Origin: Rostratula benghalensis | Lineage: Eukaryota > Chordata > Aves > Charadriiformes > Rostratulidae | DNA length: 64,000 nt | Reading direction: 5' to 3' | Assembly (NCBI GenBank): GCA_013399305.1 | Contig: VXAI01000161.1 | Coordinates: 1,214,008 to 1,278,007 of the forward strand | Part shown: piece after piece, positions 22,701-35,199 of the stretch | Numbering within the stretch: position 1 is the first letter of the stretch | How the letters are laid out: every line of letters starts with the position of its first letter | Position numbers and translations under genes: made by a program | The notes under the pieces: generated by a model | Databases searched by the model: none | What the model saw: only the letters and a program-made list of their open reading frames with translations | What the model was told of the DNA's origin: nothing

Positions 22701-24009
22701 TGATTGGAAAGTTATGATCAAGGTATCAAGGGGTTAAATGCTTTGCCCAAGACCAGACAAAATCTTGTGCCAGAAAAGAGATTAGAGAAGAAAAAAATAA
22801 ATTAAAAAAATCATTTTTTACGTAAAGACAGAGAAAGGCAAATCAATCTTCCTTGTCCAATAAGCATCACACATAAAAAAAGACCACTTGGTCTGTAACA
22901 ATTCTCATTCAATATCAGAAAAGCAGGTGTTTTAACAAGTGCAGAGAAAGCATTTTCAATGGGAATTTATATAAGGTTATCTTCCTGTTGACCTGAGTGG
23001 CATTGGATCAGACCTTTAGTTGAAATTGCCATCCTCTGGTTCTTTCTTAAACGTCTTCTATATCAGCGTAAATCCCTTTGTCCTCTAAGTCAGTCATCCC
23101 AGTTTCCTTGCCAGCCACATAAGATGATAACTGAAGCCTGGGGGTGCTCTCTGTTAGTAAAAATACAGGAGAAATGCAGAGTTACTTTAACTGATTGAGA
23201 ACAAATTGCCATATTTGTGTAAAATCTAGTGTAGATATTTCTAATTAAACTTGTCATCAGAAGAAGCAGCTGCTAATTATGGTAGCAACAGCAGTTTAAT
23301 TGACATGGGAGTTTAATATCTTTGTTTGATTTCATACTACTGACAAATAACAAATTGGAAAAAAATGAAAGAACCAACATCAGGCATTTGGTTGGAATTG
23401 ATTAACATTTAGATATGATCAATCCAAGACATGAAGCATCATTAATCCAGGTAGTGACCCCTGGTTATGCTGCTCAATTGCTCACAGATCCACAAACCTT
23501 GTAGCTGAATTAATGGCATTAATTTTATCCTTTCCAACCCTGGCTAACTACAACAACTCTGCATTATTAACAGTGGCATGAGCAAAACCAGTGACGCAGA
23601 CATCTTGAGATGATGCAAAACCACTGATGCTCCCTTTACATGGCAGAGTAAGCCAGTGCTTTGGTCTTCTGCAGGTCGGCTGCGTAAGTCTCCCTCCCTC
23701 GTTTGAGAAAGCAGCTGTCAAGGAACAATTGCAGTTGAGACATTTTCACACAGGAACTCAATTATACAGTTAGATGTCTGACAAATTTAGAAGCAGGGTC
23801 CTACATTTCTTTCCACTGTTCTCAAAGCAAATAATCCATTCGTCTTTTACCATATGGCTTGCTAAGGAGGGATTACGCACAATCTTTCCCATGAAAGTCG
23901 TGATATTTGGAAGTTCACAGACGAAGCATCTTGTTTACTCAGAAGGGAGTACCCCTCAAAAACGCTAGTATTTCAGAAAAGCATGACTTTTGATTACACA
24001 ATTGAGAGC
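19731..24009. other. Single-copy AT-rich sequence, no identified gene
   Basis: No further repeat is clear. The flanks of the LINE fossil may hide more of it below recognition. A-runs occur near 20470, 21550 and 21880. The open frames are of chance length. Confidence 0.5.
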
Positions 24010-24312
24010 TGGAGAGGGACTCCTTGTCAGGGAGTGTAGTCACAGGGCAAGGGGTAACAGCTTTAAATAGGAAGAGGGGAGACTTAGATTAGATACCAGA
24101 AAGAAATTCTCTCCTGTGAGGGTGGTGAGACACTGGAACAGGTTGCCCAGAGAAGCTGTGGCTGCCCCATCCCTGGAGGGCTTCAAGGCCAGGCTGGATG
24201 GGGCTTGGAGCAACCTGGTCTGGTGGGAAATGTCCCTGCCCAGGGCAGGGGGGTTGGAACTGGATGATCTTTAAGGTCCCTTCCAACTCTAAACATTATA
24301 TGATTCTGTGAA
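24010..24312 (+). mobile_element. CR1 LINE, 3' region with tail
   Basis: It starts 'GGAGAGGGACTCCTTGTCAG' and passes through 'AACAGGTTGCCCAGAGAAGC', 'GGCCAGGCTGGATGGGGCTT' and 'CCCAGGGCAGGGGGGTTGG' to 'ATGATTCTGTG'. It closely resembles the inverted copy at 54192-54450. Both have a matching 65-codon antisense open frame, which is a by-product of shared ancestry. Confidence 0.95.
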
Positions 24313-24915
24313 TTCTGAGACACAGTATTAGTCACATATTTTTCCAGAGAATTCCAGTTGCAGACATCTAGGTCATGGTAGAAAACAAGCAAAAAAACTA
24401 CCCTCACTGCAGCAAGAACGCATGAGCTACACAAATCTGTCCTGGCTGGAGAACTGTAAAAGCTCTCTCTGTTACACCACACTTTCCGAGATGATATCAA
24501 GAAAGCATTGAAGCATTTAAAATGTGGACTGCTCAGTCACTGATAAAGATGTAAAAAAGACAGGTCTTTTGTAAGAAGTTAAAAGGAAACCAAAGCCAAG
24601 CATCTAAAAGACTTTGGTGTCCCGGCCTCACCAAAACACTTGCTGGTTTTGCCCTTGGATTCAAAGCAAGCCAGAAATTAAAAAAAGAAGGGGAAAAAAG
24701 TATGTGTTCATGGTAATATTAAGACTGTTCCTCAAAAAGTTAATCTAGACACAGAAGACTGTTTTGTCCTTTTGCTGCATGAGCATATTCCTGTAAATCC
24801 AACCATTCTCTTACAGCACTGGGGTCATCCCCGTTTAACTGAAGTGATCTGAAGAGTCTGTAGCCAAACAACTACTCAGTGAAGAGGCACTAGCAGAAAG
24901 TCTGGAAGGATGCAA
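24313..24915. other. Spacer between CR1 fragments
   Basis: I see no feature in these ~600 bp. Confidence 0.5.
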
Positions 24916-24982
24916 ATCACAGAATATCACAGAATATCGATTGGAAGGGACCTTTAAAGACCATGTAGTCTAATCCCCCCAA
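24916..24982 (-). mobile_element. CR1 LINE, short 3'-end fragment
   Basis: 'ATCACAGAATATCACAGAAT' followed by 'GATTGGAAGGGACCTTTAAA' is the reverse complement of a CR1 tail with two copies of the terminal 8-mer. Only about 65 bp remain. Confidence 0.88.
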
Positions 24983-27900
24983 ATTCCATTCTCTCATGTA
25001 CCAAATGCTTTCTGTCCGTTTGGGGAATAAAATCATTAGGGCCCAAATCCCTCGTGGGCCAGTACAGCTACAGAAAGTTGTGAAGGAACCTCTTCTAAGT
25101 CTGGAATCCCTGTAACTAAAAGGCAGCTAAAAAGGTTTTTGTACTTCACCCTGGTATCAGAAGAGTGATCACAATGTATTTGCTCACTCTGGGATGGTCG
25201 TATAAGCATCGGTCACTAGCTAATAACACTAAGATGTGTTATAGGAAAAGCTGGTTGAAACCCTTCTGATCTTGGTGAAAAAAAAAAAAATAAAAGTGGT
25301 AAATAAACTCTTCTCTCTATGCAACTCATTTTCCTCTCTAGTGAAAATTGTCAGGTCCTGAAAGCGTAAAGTCTGGGAAGTTCTCTCTGGCAATATCTGC
25401 CATTCTTGATAGTTTGAGAAATAAAAAGAAGGTTTAATCAGGTCATCTTTAAATGTCTTGAAATTATATCCTAGCTCCACTGAAGCCAGTCATGCTAGGA
25501 ACATCAAGGTACTTCAGAATCCCAAATTAATTTGATGCAAGTGCCACATGGCTCCTGTCCTAGTACTTTCCATTTGCTAGGCACAACAGGCAACTTCAAT
25601 GGCAAATCAGACAGGGCAGAGTTAAGGAGCAATACTTAATGTGCATTTAGAGAGATTATTTTGTTGCCTACAGCACCACTAGACTCAGACTTTTGAGTAG
25701 AAACAAAAAAGTCACACAGCACACATGAGACGTGCCGTGCAGTGTGTACATCATTCCTACTTTGTAGAGGAACTATTGTCATTTCATTTAACCTTTAAAA
25801 GGACCGTTGGCGCTATTAAACTTGCCTTCTTTTACAGTCTGTATAAAAGGTATTATTTTACAGCTACTTGGTACTTTACTTTTTTACCCCTCAGTAGTCT
25901 TATATTCTCCTACAGCTCATCTTCAGGATACAAGCAACTCCCCCGAAGTATCTGTCATTAAGGGCTACAAAGCATGAACAATTGGATGCAGATTACCTTG
26001 TCTATCCACGACGTTTACACATCCCCATTACCATGGTGCCCGAGCACTTCACAATCTTAAAGGCACTTATTCCCCTTATTAAAACAAGAGAAGTGCCACC
26101 CTCAGCGTTTCCTAGAGAGAGAAGGGAGGTGCAGAAAGTCTATGGGACTTTCCACAAACGGGCTAGGGGATTCACCTCTCCGTTGTTTTATTTTGCCCCA
26201 AGCAAGGAATTCGGATAGAAACAGTCTATATATAAAGTTCTCTGACACATTAATCTGTGTATGTGCATGTGTAATGCAGAGAGCCTAGCGAAATTGTGCC
26301 CTGACCTAGTTAGGGGCTCCAGATGCTTCTGTAGGCTAAATAATTATGATAGCAATTATGTTAATTTAGAATAAAGTTACTGAAGCCAATCAAGTTATTC
26401 CAGCGTTGCATCAATCCGAGATGAGAATTGAGCACTGAGTGACACATCCACTAATGTTTTTGGACCTTTTCAGAGTGTTCATAGCCCACATGATGCATTC
26501 AATTGCCTCCTTAAATCTAAAGTGCGTCCAGAGTAACGGGAAAGTGCTGTCCAAGCAGAAAGCCTCTTTTGTTCAATAAACTCTGTCCTCTGAAGTACTA
26601 GCATTACTAGAGGAGAAAAGCTTCTTTAAGTTTTCTTCTCTTATCTCCAGTGTTCTAGAACTGTGTAAAATTGTTTAGAGGTTACGGCGGCATTTCTGCT
26701 TTTACAGCTCATTTAACTATGCAATTAGACATTACAATAGATATGGAAGATTTAAAATTAGATATGCTTATCTTCAGTGCATGGGTCAGTACTTTTCACT
26801 TTAAAACAAATTAACATTTTGCTTCTCATCCCCCTCCCCTCACTAGCACAAAATGAGGGTGTTTATCTTAACTCAGCAATTCTCGTGACTTCCATCAGAT
26901 GGTTGGAGGCAAAGGGATAAGTTTTCTAGATTTAAAAAGAAAATGTTGCTGCAAAGCAATTGTGAGATAGCCAGACCAGTAAAGCACTGTGTAAATGTGG
27001 AGGAAAACGGGTACAAATACAAAATTTCCATGATAGGAAGGTGAAAAGCCTGTCCAACGAATGGTAATTCAATACTGGAAATTACATCACCCTGAACAGA
27101 TACACAATATTATATTTCTATTTAAAATAGAGAAAGTCAATGTCAGCGCAGTGGGGGACAAAATAGCAAAGGAATATTGTATCTTTAATAGGATTCTGAA
27201 TTCAAATACGCTGAGCAAAACCTGCTTAAATTTGGTATCTGAATAATAAACAGATAACGTTTTCATTTAAAAAACAAACCAGCTGCTGGATCAACACATA
27301 GCTGTAAAATCCATTCTTTTATAAAGAGGATGAGAAAATATACCCTGCAAATGGAAATGAGAAGTGAAATCTCAGCCATGTGGCCTTCTTCAGGCTATGG
27401 AAGGAAAAATATAACAAGGTTAACTTTGTTCTTTTTTGTCTGCAGCCCAAAGAAAGTCTCAAAGCCACAATGTCGCTTCTCATCCCAGTTTCTATTTCTA
27501 GCATTGAAGAGGGAGGTTTGGGGGTGGAGAGGGGAGAGGTTTAAGCATTTATTTTTTCATTTTCTTTCACTCTCTGAATAGTATTACTTGTATTTAACAT
27601 TCTACACAGCCTAGAAGTATTTTATGTGAAAATGTATGCATATTAGTAAATGAGAATAGCATTGCAGGCTAAAGAATATCCACATTTCTGGGAGATTAAG
27701 AAGTCTACTGAATGCAGAAAGAGAACTTCCAGAGACCAAGACCAAGTGTGACTGAAAGGGAACAGAATAGATCTTTCGTTCACTGGAGGCTTTGTCTAGG
27801 ACACATCAAAATCAATAGAAATTGACTTTTTTTTACTTCAATTGGGGTAAGATCAGTTATTTATCTCTTATTCTCAGCAGTTTCCAATGATGCGTAGGTC

Positions 27901-30900
27901 CATAATGAACCCTTAATCCTCATTGATACTGAGGTGCCGTTGGAAACAGATCATCTTGTCTACACAGAAAACAAGAAGCAACCTCCTAAAGCATCCCTGG
28001 TTATAAAGCAAAGCAGAAAGCTTAATTTTAAGAGCCAGGATATTAGTGGAAAAAATTAGGCACATATTTACAAATGGTAATGGGGTTTTTGGGGGTATCT
28101 GTTTCAAGTCCTGAAACAAATCCATCAACGTCACTGTTGGGGTTCAATAGCAGTACACAAAGGATTTACTGCAGGATCCAGATTTACCTTTGTTTTTTTC
28201 TGGGTTGGGTTTGTTGGGGTTTTTTTGTTGTTGTTGTTAATTTCAGGAAAATCACTGAAAGATTTTCAGGTGTTACCCCATTCCACCAGGCTTTATTCTC
28301 AGGAACCTATGTTATTTTCACAACTGTTCTTAACTCCTGAATTAATTTTATTTGTCATTATTTGATTAGAAGCAGTGGAAATTCTTTTCCACTACTTTTC
28401 CCACTTAATCAGATCTTATTTGAGCTATGGCTAGCAAACTGATAAGAACTGAAAAAAACATGGCAAATGCAGAAAAAAACAGGTTTTCCTCATCACTTCC
28501 TTTTCCAAGCAAAACCCCCATGGTTTTTTAAAATTATTTTTCATTAAATACTTTATAATCTGCACCCATTTAGCTGCAACGTCATACCGTAGGGCTGGTA
28601 AACATGTTTGGAAGAGAAGCTTAGTGAACATGCTGAAGGTAAACACATTTTCGTGAGCACATTAAACTTTGTCCCAGAGGGGTTGCAGAGGCACTGAACA
28701 CGAAGAGCATTTTCACTTAAAGGACTGGTAAAGCTCTTGGTGTTCTTGCTCTCCATGCTCACCTAGTTCAGCTAAGTTATTGAATTAAAATTTAACGAAG
28801 GACCAAGTTTGAAATTCTGCCCCACTGCACAAAGCTTATAAATACCCTACAACGATACTGCATCGTCACGATAAATTATACATGTAATGGCACTGAAAGT
28901 TATGTAAATTCAAAAAAAACTTTAATAAAGTTGTACTCTAACTGACATTGATTGTGTACAGTTGCAGACACAACTTTATCAACAGATTCTGAGCCGCAAT
29001 AAAAGAGAAATATGTATTCTCTTCTCTTGTTTATTCCCTGGAAGAATAAACTGAAAATCACCAAATTATCTTCCCTTCACGACTGTCTGAATATTAATTG
29101 CAAGCTTGAAGGGCAACAAAACACATACAGCATCGCCAGGACTAGTAATTAATCTGAAAGTTTCAGACTCTGACATATTGTGTACACAGTGCTAAAGTGA
29201 TAACCCAGAGAATATATTCCTCTTTTGCTGCTGATGGTCTATGATCATTCTTGTAGATACATTCAGAATTTTAATTTTCCAGACTACAGAAGGAATCATG
29301 TGCAGACCTTCAGAAAATAACGCTAAGCAAAATAGTCACTGTGGAAAGGGAAATTCTACACTATTTGTAAGTAATTTTGATGCTAATAAGGAATAGTCCT
29401 ATATGTTTTTAAAAATTTAAAAACTGTTTCAACTTATTCTAAAATAAAAATGCAGCTAAACCGCCATGCCAGTTGGTCAGTTCTTCAGAGGTTTCACTAT
29501 TACCCTCTACAACTGCTTCAACATAAATGAAATTTGGCAATGCAGAGAGCTCACAGAATGCTGACAAGCAAACTCTCCCACTTTGGGGAAAAATTTTTGC
29601 ACTTGTTATATTTACTGCAGCATCTGCTGGTAAGGATCATTTCTCCTTACTCTGGTTATTTGCACAAGGTTTAGTCCTTTACAACCACACTGTAAAGGAA
29701 TAAAGGAGTCTGCTGGCATTACTCTCTAAGGAAAGCATCTCCCAAAGGGCTAGTAAGGGATGATGAGGACAGACACTAAGTTTTCCAGTTTTCTCCAGTC
29801 TTTCTAATTTTCTTTTTGGAGAGAAAAAGAAAAAAAAAAAAAAAAAAAAAAGTAGTACAATGATTCCCACCCAAAGCTCAAACTCATGTGCAAATGATGC
29901 AGATACCTCAAAGCTTGCTGGGAATCTGAAAATAATAGCACTTCAGCATAAGCTGCACCACGCATGGTGCTGGAGAGTAGATCTTTTTATTCATTAGAAA
30001 AGATGTAAAAAGAAAGGTGAAGCCACAGCATGAATGTACAATCCAGCACAGTAACTTCACATTTCGGTATGCCTCTAACAGGTGCTGAAGGACTTGGTTC
30101 TTGTCTGATACAATATTCCAAAGAACAGTTCAATTTTCAAAACGCTGGGAACTATGCCATATAATCGGGTTGAAAGCCATACACACATTAATCTTAGTAT
30201 GTCCATATTTGTTTCACTTACTCTCTCCAGCCTGGCTAAACGCAAGGTGCTCATAATCTGGAAGCAACAGATATATTAGTGAAACAGGGAACATAAATAC
30301 CTCTTACACACAAGGTGCATCTTGCCTTTTCATAATCTTTCTAAAAATCAGTGGCAAGCACAGATTTAATTATCAGCAGAAGACACTAGCTTTATCAGGG
30401 TGCAAGATTATACCAGCTGCAATTCGTAGGCTATATGACATCGCATGTTCAAGGTGGATTTGGGCACCTTGCACTCCATGGTTTTGTGGTCACGGGTACA
30501 CAGAGTGAGACCAGTGATCAGAAAAACGCAGCATTTCTGACAGCACTGAGCATTCAAAACTTAGATTTTTGAGTTCCAGGTTACCCGGGGGTAGAATGGA
30601 TTTTTGATTTGCCATCTCATAAAGTCTAATATCACCAGAAGTTCTTCAATGTAACAGTCGTTAAACAAGGAAAAAAACAGATAAAAGACATGACACAAAA
30701 GCATCATTTCAGCAAATCAACCAGAGATCAGTGATAAGAAGATAGAGAACTCAGGCTTTGAAAGCATCACAGTTCACTTATATTTAGGGAGTAACTTATT
30801 TCATCTTGTTTTAAAGCCAGAGAAAAACAGATTGGGTTCAGAACAGAACATCTCCTAGGAAAAGGAATATTCAGATACATATTTTTGCTGTGGACTCATT

Positions 30901-33900
30901 TGTCCTTTGAGCAGAAAACAGTAAAAGTGGCCACGCATCACAGAAGTCCTTAAATATGTGATATTAAAATTCTTATTGGCAGCATTACACACAAACTCCA
31001 CTTTCAGCAGGATATTCTTTAATGTGACGTGCTAAAGACACTCTTCAGTGAAAACTTGTAAGGAAACCTCCCTTCTTGCTGGGTAATGGTATGGAGAAGC
31101 AATTTTCCCCCTTATTCTCTGTGGTGGCCAGCTGGGAGTTTCAGGCTAGCACCAGCAGTTGCCCTTTCTTTGCCCCCTCCCATGGGCAAAAGAACTATAC
31201 AAGCCACTAACTCTTTTCATCTTTATCTTTTAGCTCCTTGAGGAAAGCAGGTTTCACCTGACCCTCCCAAGCCCTGGAGTTAAGGGTGGAGCATTTCAGC
31301 ATTCCAGGGCTGCTAAAGCAGAAACTCAAAGGTCATCCCTCCCACCTCTTCAAACCTCGCCACCAGCCTCTCCGTCACCTCTGCCCTGAGATGCTTTATA
31401 TAAAAGTACCAACAAGTCAGCATGAGACCTCGGTACTATAACACCTCAGGTGATTGTTTCCAAGTTTTAAAATCAGAAGCGCAAAGAAACTTTTGATAAC
31501 CAACTGTCAGAAATAATCAGAGAAAATTCTACGTTGTTTGTAGCCCTCAATGATAAAGGCTTGTCCATAAACGCTCAGCACCAGACACAAATTCTCAGGT
31601 GGCCAACACTACCTTAGCCTCCACACCAAGCCAAATAAAGTTCTCTCCCTACAGTTATGAGTATATTCAGTCGGTCTGGGTATCAAATGCAATTATTTCT
31701 GGGAGGTAGAAATATGCTCATTTCCTCTCTGTATCAGCAGACACTGCTTTAGTTTGTTTATAAACAAATCTTCCCTTCCTTCTCTCTTCTTCATGTGCAT
31801 ATTCATGTGCACCCATTGTGACCGTGAAAGCTTCTTATAAAAGTGGACCTAAAAAAAGAGGAATTTCAGACACTTTAAAGGTGCGGAGAGATGAGCAGTG
31901 TGAAAACAAGGTGAAAATACAGAGCTAATCCCCCTTCCAAATATAGAAGTAGTACAAATCAGATCTCTAACACTATAGAAGGATAGCTCTTAGCACCTGT
32001 TTTGCAAGGGTAGGATTTTTTCCTTTGTCAGCTTTTGACTCCAGTCTTTCATTTTCTTTACTTTCTCACAAGCGCCTCGGAACAAAATATTTTATTTCAC
32101 GGTGAATGGAACCTTTTGTGTCAAACTAAATGATATGTTTCAGTCTTTCATTTCAGCAAGAAATATTCCATTCATTACTATTTGAATAATTCTCTCCCTT
32201 TCTATTTCCCTTCCCCTCCCTTTAATTTTATAGTCTGATTTGGCAAGGAAACATCTGACATGACTGCACAGGGTGTCAGACATTCCTCTCTCTCGTTGAC
32301 TAATTTCTATCAAATTTGACAGTCAGAGTTCAAAGCTACTACATGAGTTTTGTGAAAATCGGTGTCTCAGGAGATGGTAGAGACCATATTAGTAGTCTCC
32401 CACTGAAGAAAAGGCAAAGAAAACTTAGTATTCGGCAGCCACTGCTGGGCTGGCCAACACATATCTACTAACCGTGGTCAATTTGAACGTGGTGAGCTCC
32501 AGACCAGCCAGAGCACGTACTCCATCTCTCACCCAGTGAGTAAAACAGAAAACAGGTTGAAATTCAGGGGGACTGACAACAGGATGAGGAGATGGGCCTC
32601 AGGGACACAGAAGAGACGTAGAAATATCTCAGTGCCAAGGCTGAGGTTCTTGCAGTGGTCTGGGAGGGTGCCGTAAGGAGGCATAAAAGATAAAACCATC
32701 ATAAGCCAGGCCTCCATTGCTGCTGTGCCTGGAGAACTACTTGTTCTAGATTGGCTGCCAAAACAAAATCAGATGTTTACACAACTTTCAAATTCCACCC
32801 ACCTCAAATTTTGGAAAATTAATAGTTATCCACTGGGAAATTCGGGGGGGTGGTGTTTACTTCACAATAACATCTCCAGCTCAAATTTCTGCAGACGCTA
32901 CCAGTAAGACAGACAAGAGCCCCTGTAGGGTTATATTTTCTCTTCAGAAGCGGTGAAAATCATTTTCTGTCCCAGAAGTCTCAGGCACAGAGCTCCTCCA
33001 TACATACAAATGAGCTTCCATCTTAGTCCAGTCCTCCTTCCCGTGAAGCCCTGCTGCACTGATTGAGACACTGGTCTGCACTCACTAAAATTTCCATCTT
33101 TTTTTATTCACCCTTAATAACAAAATTGAGGCTGTCTGTGATTAAGGAGGCCAACAGCCTCCAAGTGTGAAATATCTGCCTTAAGAGCACATGACTAAGG
33201 CCAAGTTCATAGCTCATGTCACATACTCAATTTTCTTGGATCCACCTGATGAGACATGTCAGTTTACTGAGGGCAGTTGTCAGTGTCTGCTGCCATATCC
33301 AAATTCCTCCCATGCTAGGGTGGAAGCACTCAGGAACGTAGGCTCTCTTTTTTGAAAATACTTTCAGACTATGTAAGGTACCAAGGTGTAATGAAGGTCC
33401 TTAGCTGACCTGCAGTTCTGCTGAAAAACAAGATTATATATATACACATAACCCTCCTTTCTTCTCTGATTTGCAACAGGAGCGGAATCCTTTAAAAAAC
33501 TGTCGTCTTTCTCATGCAAATCTTACTGAAGTCATCCCATACACCTAGGAACTGTAAAAAAATATGGATTCTCAGCTTACTCATGAACATAATTCTGCCT
33601 AGCTATCCTCACTCAGGCTCAGCAACGCATCACATTACCTTATAGATAATCCTTGTAATATTTAGAGTGATACTCACTGCAAATAAGGCTGCAGACTTTA
33701 TACCCCGAGTATCTTTTTGGGCCTAAAAGCCAAGAACAAAACAAGACCAGAAAAAATAATAACAACAACTTTCATTATATTGGTATATATATGTATTTAT
33801 GGATGCAAGTGGCTAATTGAATGGCTAGCATAAAAATACACTCATGATTGGAAATTGATTGTAGTTTTTTTTGAAACGGAGCTGGAGCTTTCCTGGGGTT

Positions 33901-34906
33901 TAACCTGTCATTTGCATAGGTTAATTTTAAATGGCAGTGCAAATTTAGCTTGAAAAGATAATTATAATATTTCACCTCCTTTCATCTCAGGTTATGTAAA
34001 TGAGACTTTAATCTTTTTGCAGTTCATATTATATTAATAAATATAAAAAAAAGTCTTGATTTATGTTATGCTGTCAATCACTTGATAGCAGCGGACGCAA
34101 ATGAAAGCATGTGGGTACAAATCAGGCTAATTTCCAACTATTCTCTTACGTCTTTCTTTTTTTATCTGTTGGGTTATGGCACATATTCCAGATAAGGAAC
34201 TGAACAGAGAGATAGCTTTGACAGGTATCTTTTTTAGATTGATATGTCATTTTTATCAGGAGTAAATTAATTCATCTCCCTGATAAGAGGACTCTTTCTT
34301 AGGCAGGTGGTTTTTTATGCAGTATTTCATTGTCTCAGACTTCACAGTTGTGCTCAGGACCAAGCAACACATCTACTTACAGCTGTTAAAATTTTACTTA
34401 CCCCACTCTTTTTGGTTGTCCATGACAAGGGTAAGGCACGAATCACGTTGCTCTGGTTTCTCCCTTCCGTTTTCATAGAAGGTGTGGATCTTATTGCAGA
34501 CCTTGGAGCTCCTGCACATTGCAACATCTTTCACAAATTGTTCCAAGAGTAGTGCAACCCGGCTGGAATCAGGATGGGCCAAGGCACTAATGACTTGGAT
34601 TTGCTTTCACCTAACACTTGCATCCCACGGATGTGAAATGGATCAAAACAGGCCCAGTTCCTTATCATCACCATCAAGGGACACTGTTTATTACCTGTAT
34701 GCAAACTTTGTTCCCCATTTCACAGCTGAAATAAATTCTGGGCCTTGTGACCATCAACCTATTACATCAGGAATCAATGTCAGGCAGTAAAGAGATTTTC
34801 TTACTCATTTGATTTCTTTGTTCTACAAAACACAGACGAGGCCCGTTTCCTTAATGAGAAACATTGCAGAAATTATTTTCTCCAGAAAAAGTCTTTGATT
34901 CTGTAA
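24983..34906. other. CR1-free single-copy interval (~9.9 kb), no identified gene
   Basis: I recognise no interspersed repeat here. Contents: a homeodomain-type AT-rich motif patch at 26335-26375 (TAATTATGAT, CAATTATGTTAATTTA), TGTTGTTGTT repeats near 28224, an A22 run at 29830-29851, and a GC-richer block at 31120-31390 ending in a TATATAAAAG box (31397-31406). Two minus-strand exon candidates, 30222-30257 and 34402-34562, are described in the findings. Whether the interval is intergenic or intronic cannot be told. Confidence 0.5.
29830..29851 (+). repeat. Poly-A homopolymer (A22)
   Basis: This run of 22 A is preceded by GAGAAAAAG, with no retroposed body visible. Confidence 0.9.
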
Positions 34907-35199
34907 TCAGGGGCCAGTCTTTTTTCAGTGTTACCCAGTGAGAAGACAAGAGGTAACAGATGCACAAACCTGAACATAAGAAGTTCCATCTAAACATAAC
35001 TTCTTCATTTGGAGGGTGGCAGAGCCCTGGAAGAAGCTGCCCAGAGAGGTGGTGGAGTCTCCATCTCTGGAGACATTCAAACCCACCTGGATACCTTCCT
35101 GTGGGACCTGCTGTGGGTGGACCTGCTTTGGCAGGGGGGTTGGACTAAATGATCTCCAGTGGTCCCTTCCAACCCCATAGCATTCTGTGATTCTGTGAA
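34907..35199 (+). mobile_element. CR1 LINE, 3' region with tail
   Basis: It begins 'CAGGGGCCAGTCTTTTTTCA', includes 'AAGAAGTTCCATCTAAACAT' and 'GCCCAGAGAGGTGGTGGAGT', and ends 'ATTCTGTGATTCTGTGAAA'. It lines up almost base for base with the middle and end of the copy at 47166-47652. It also carries an internal insertion ('GTAACAGATGCACAAACCTG') and lacks the 'AAGGAGGAACTT' segment. Confidence 0.95.
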
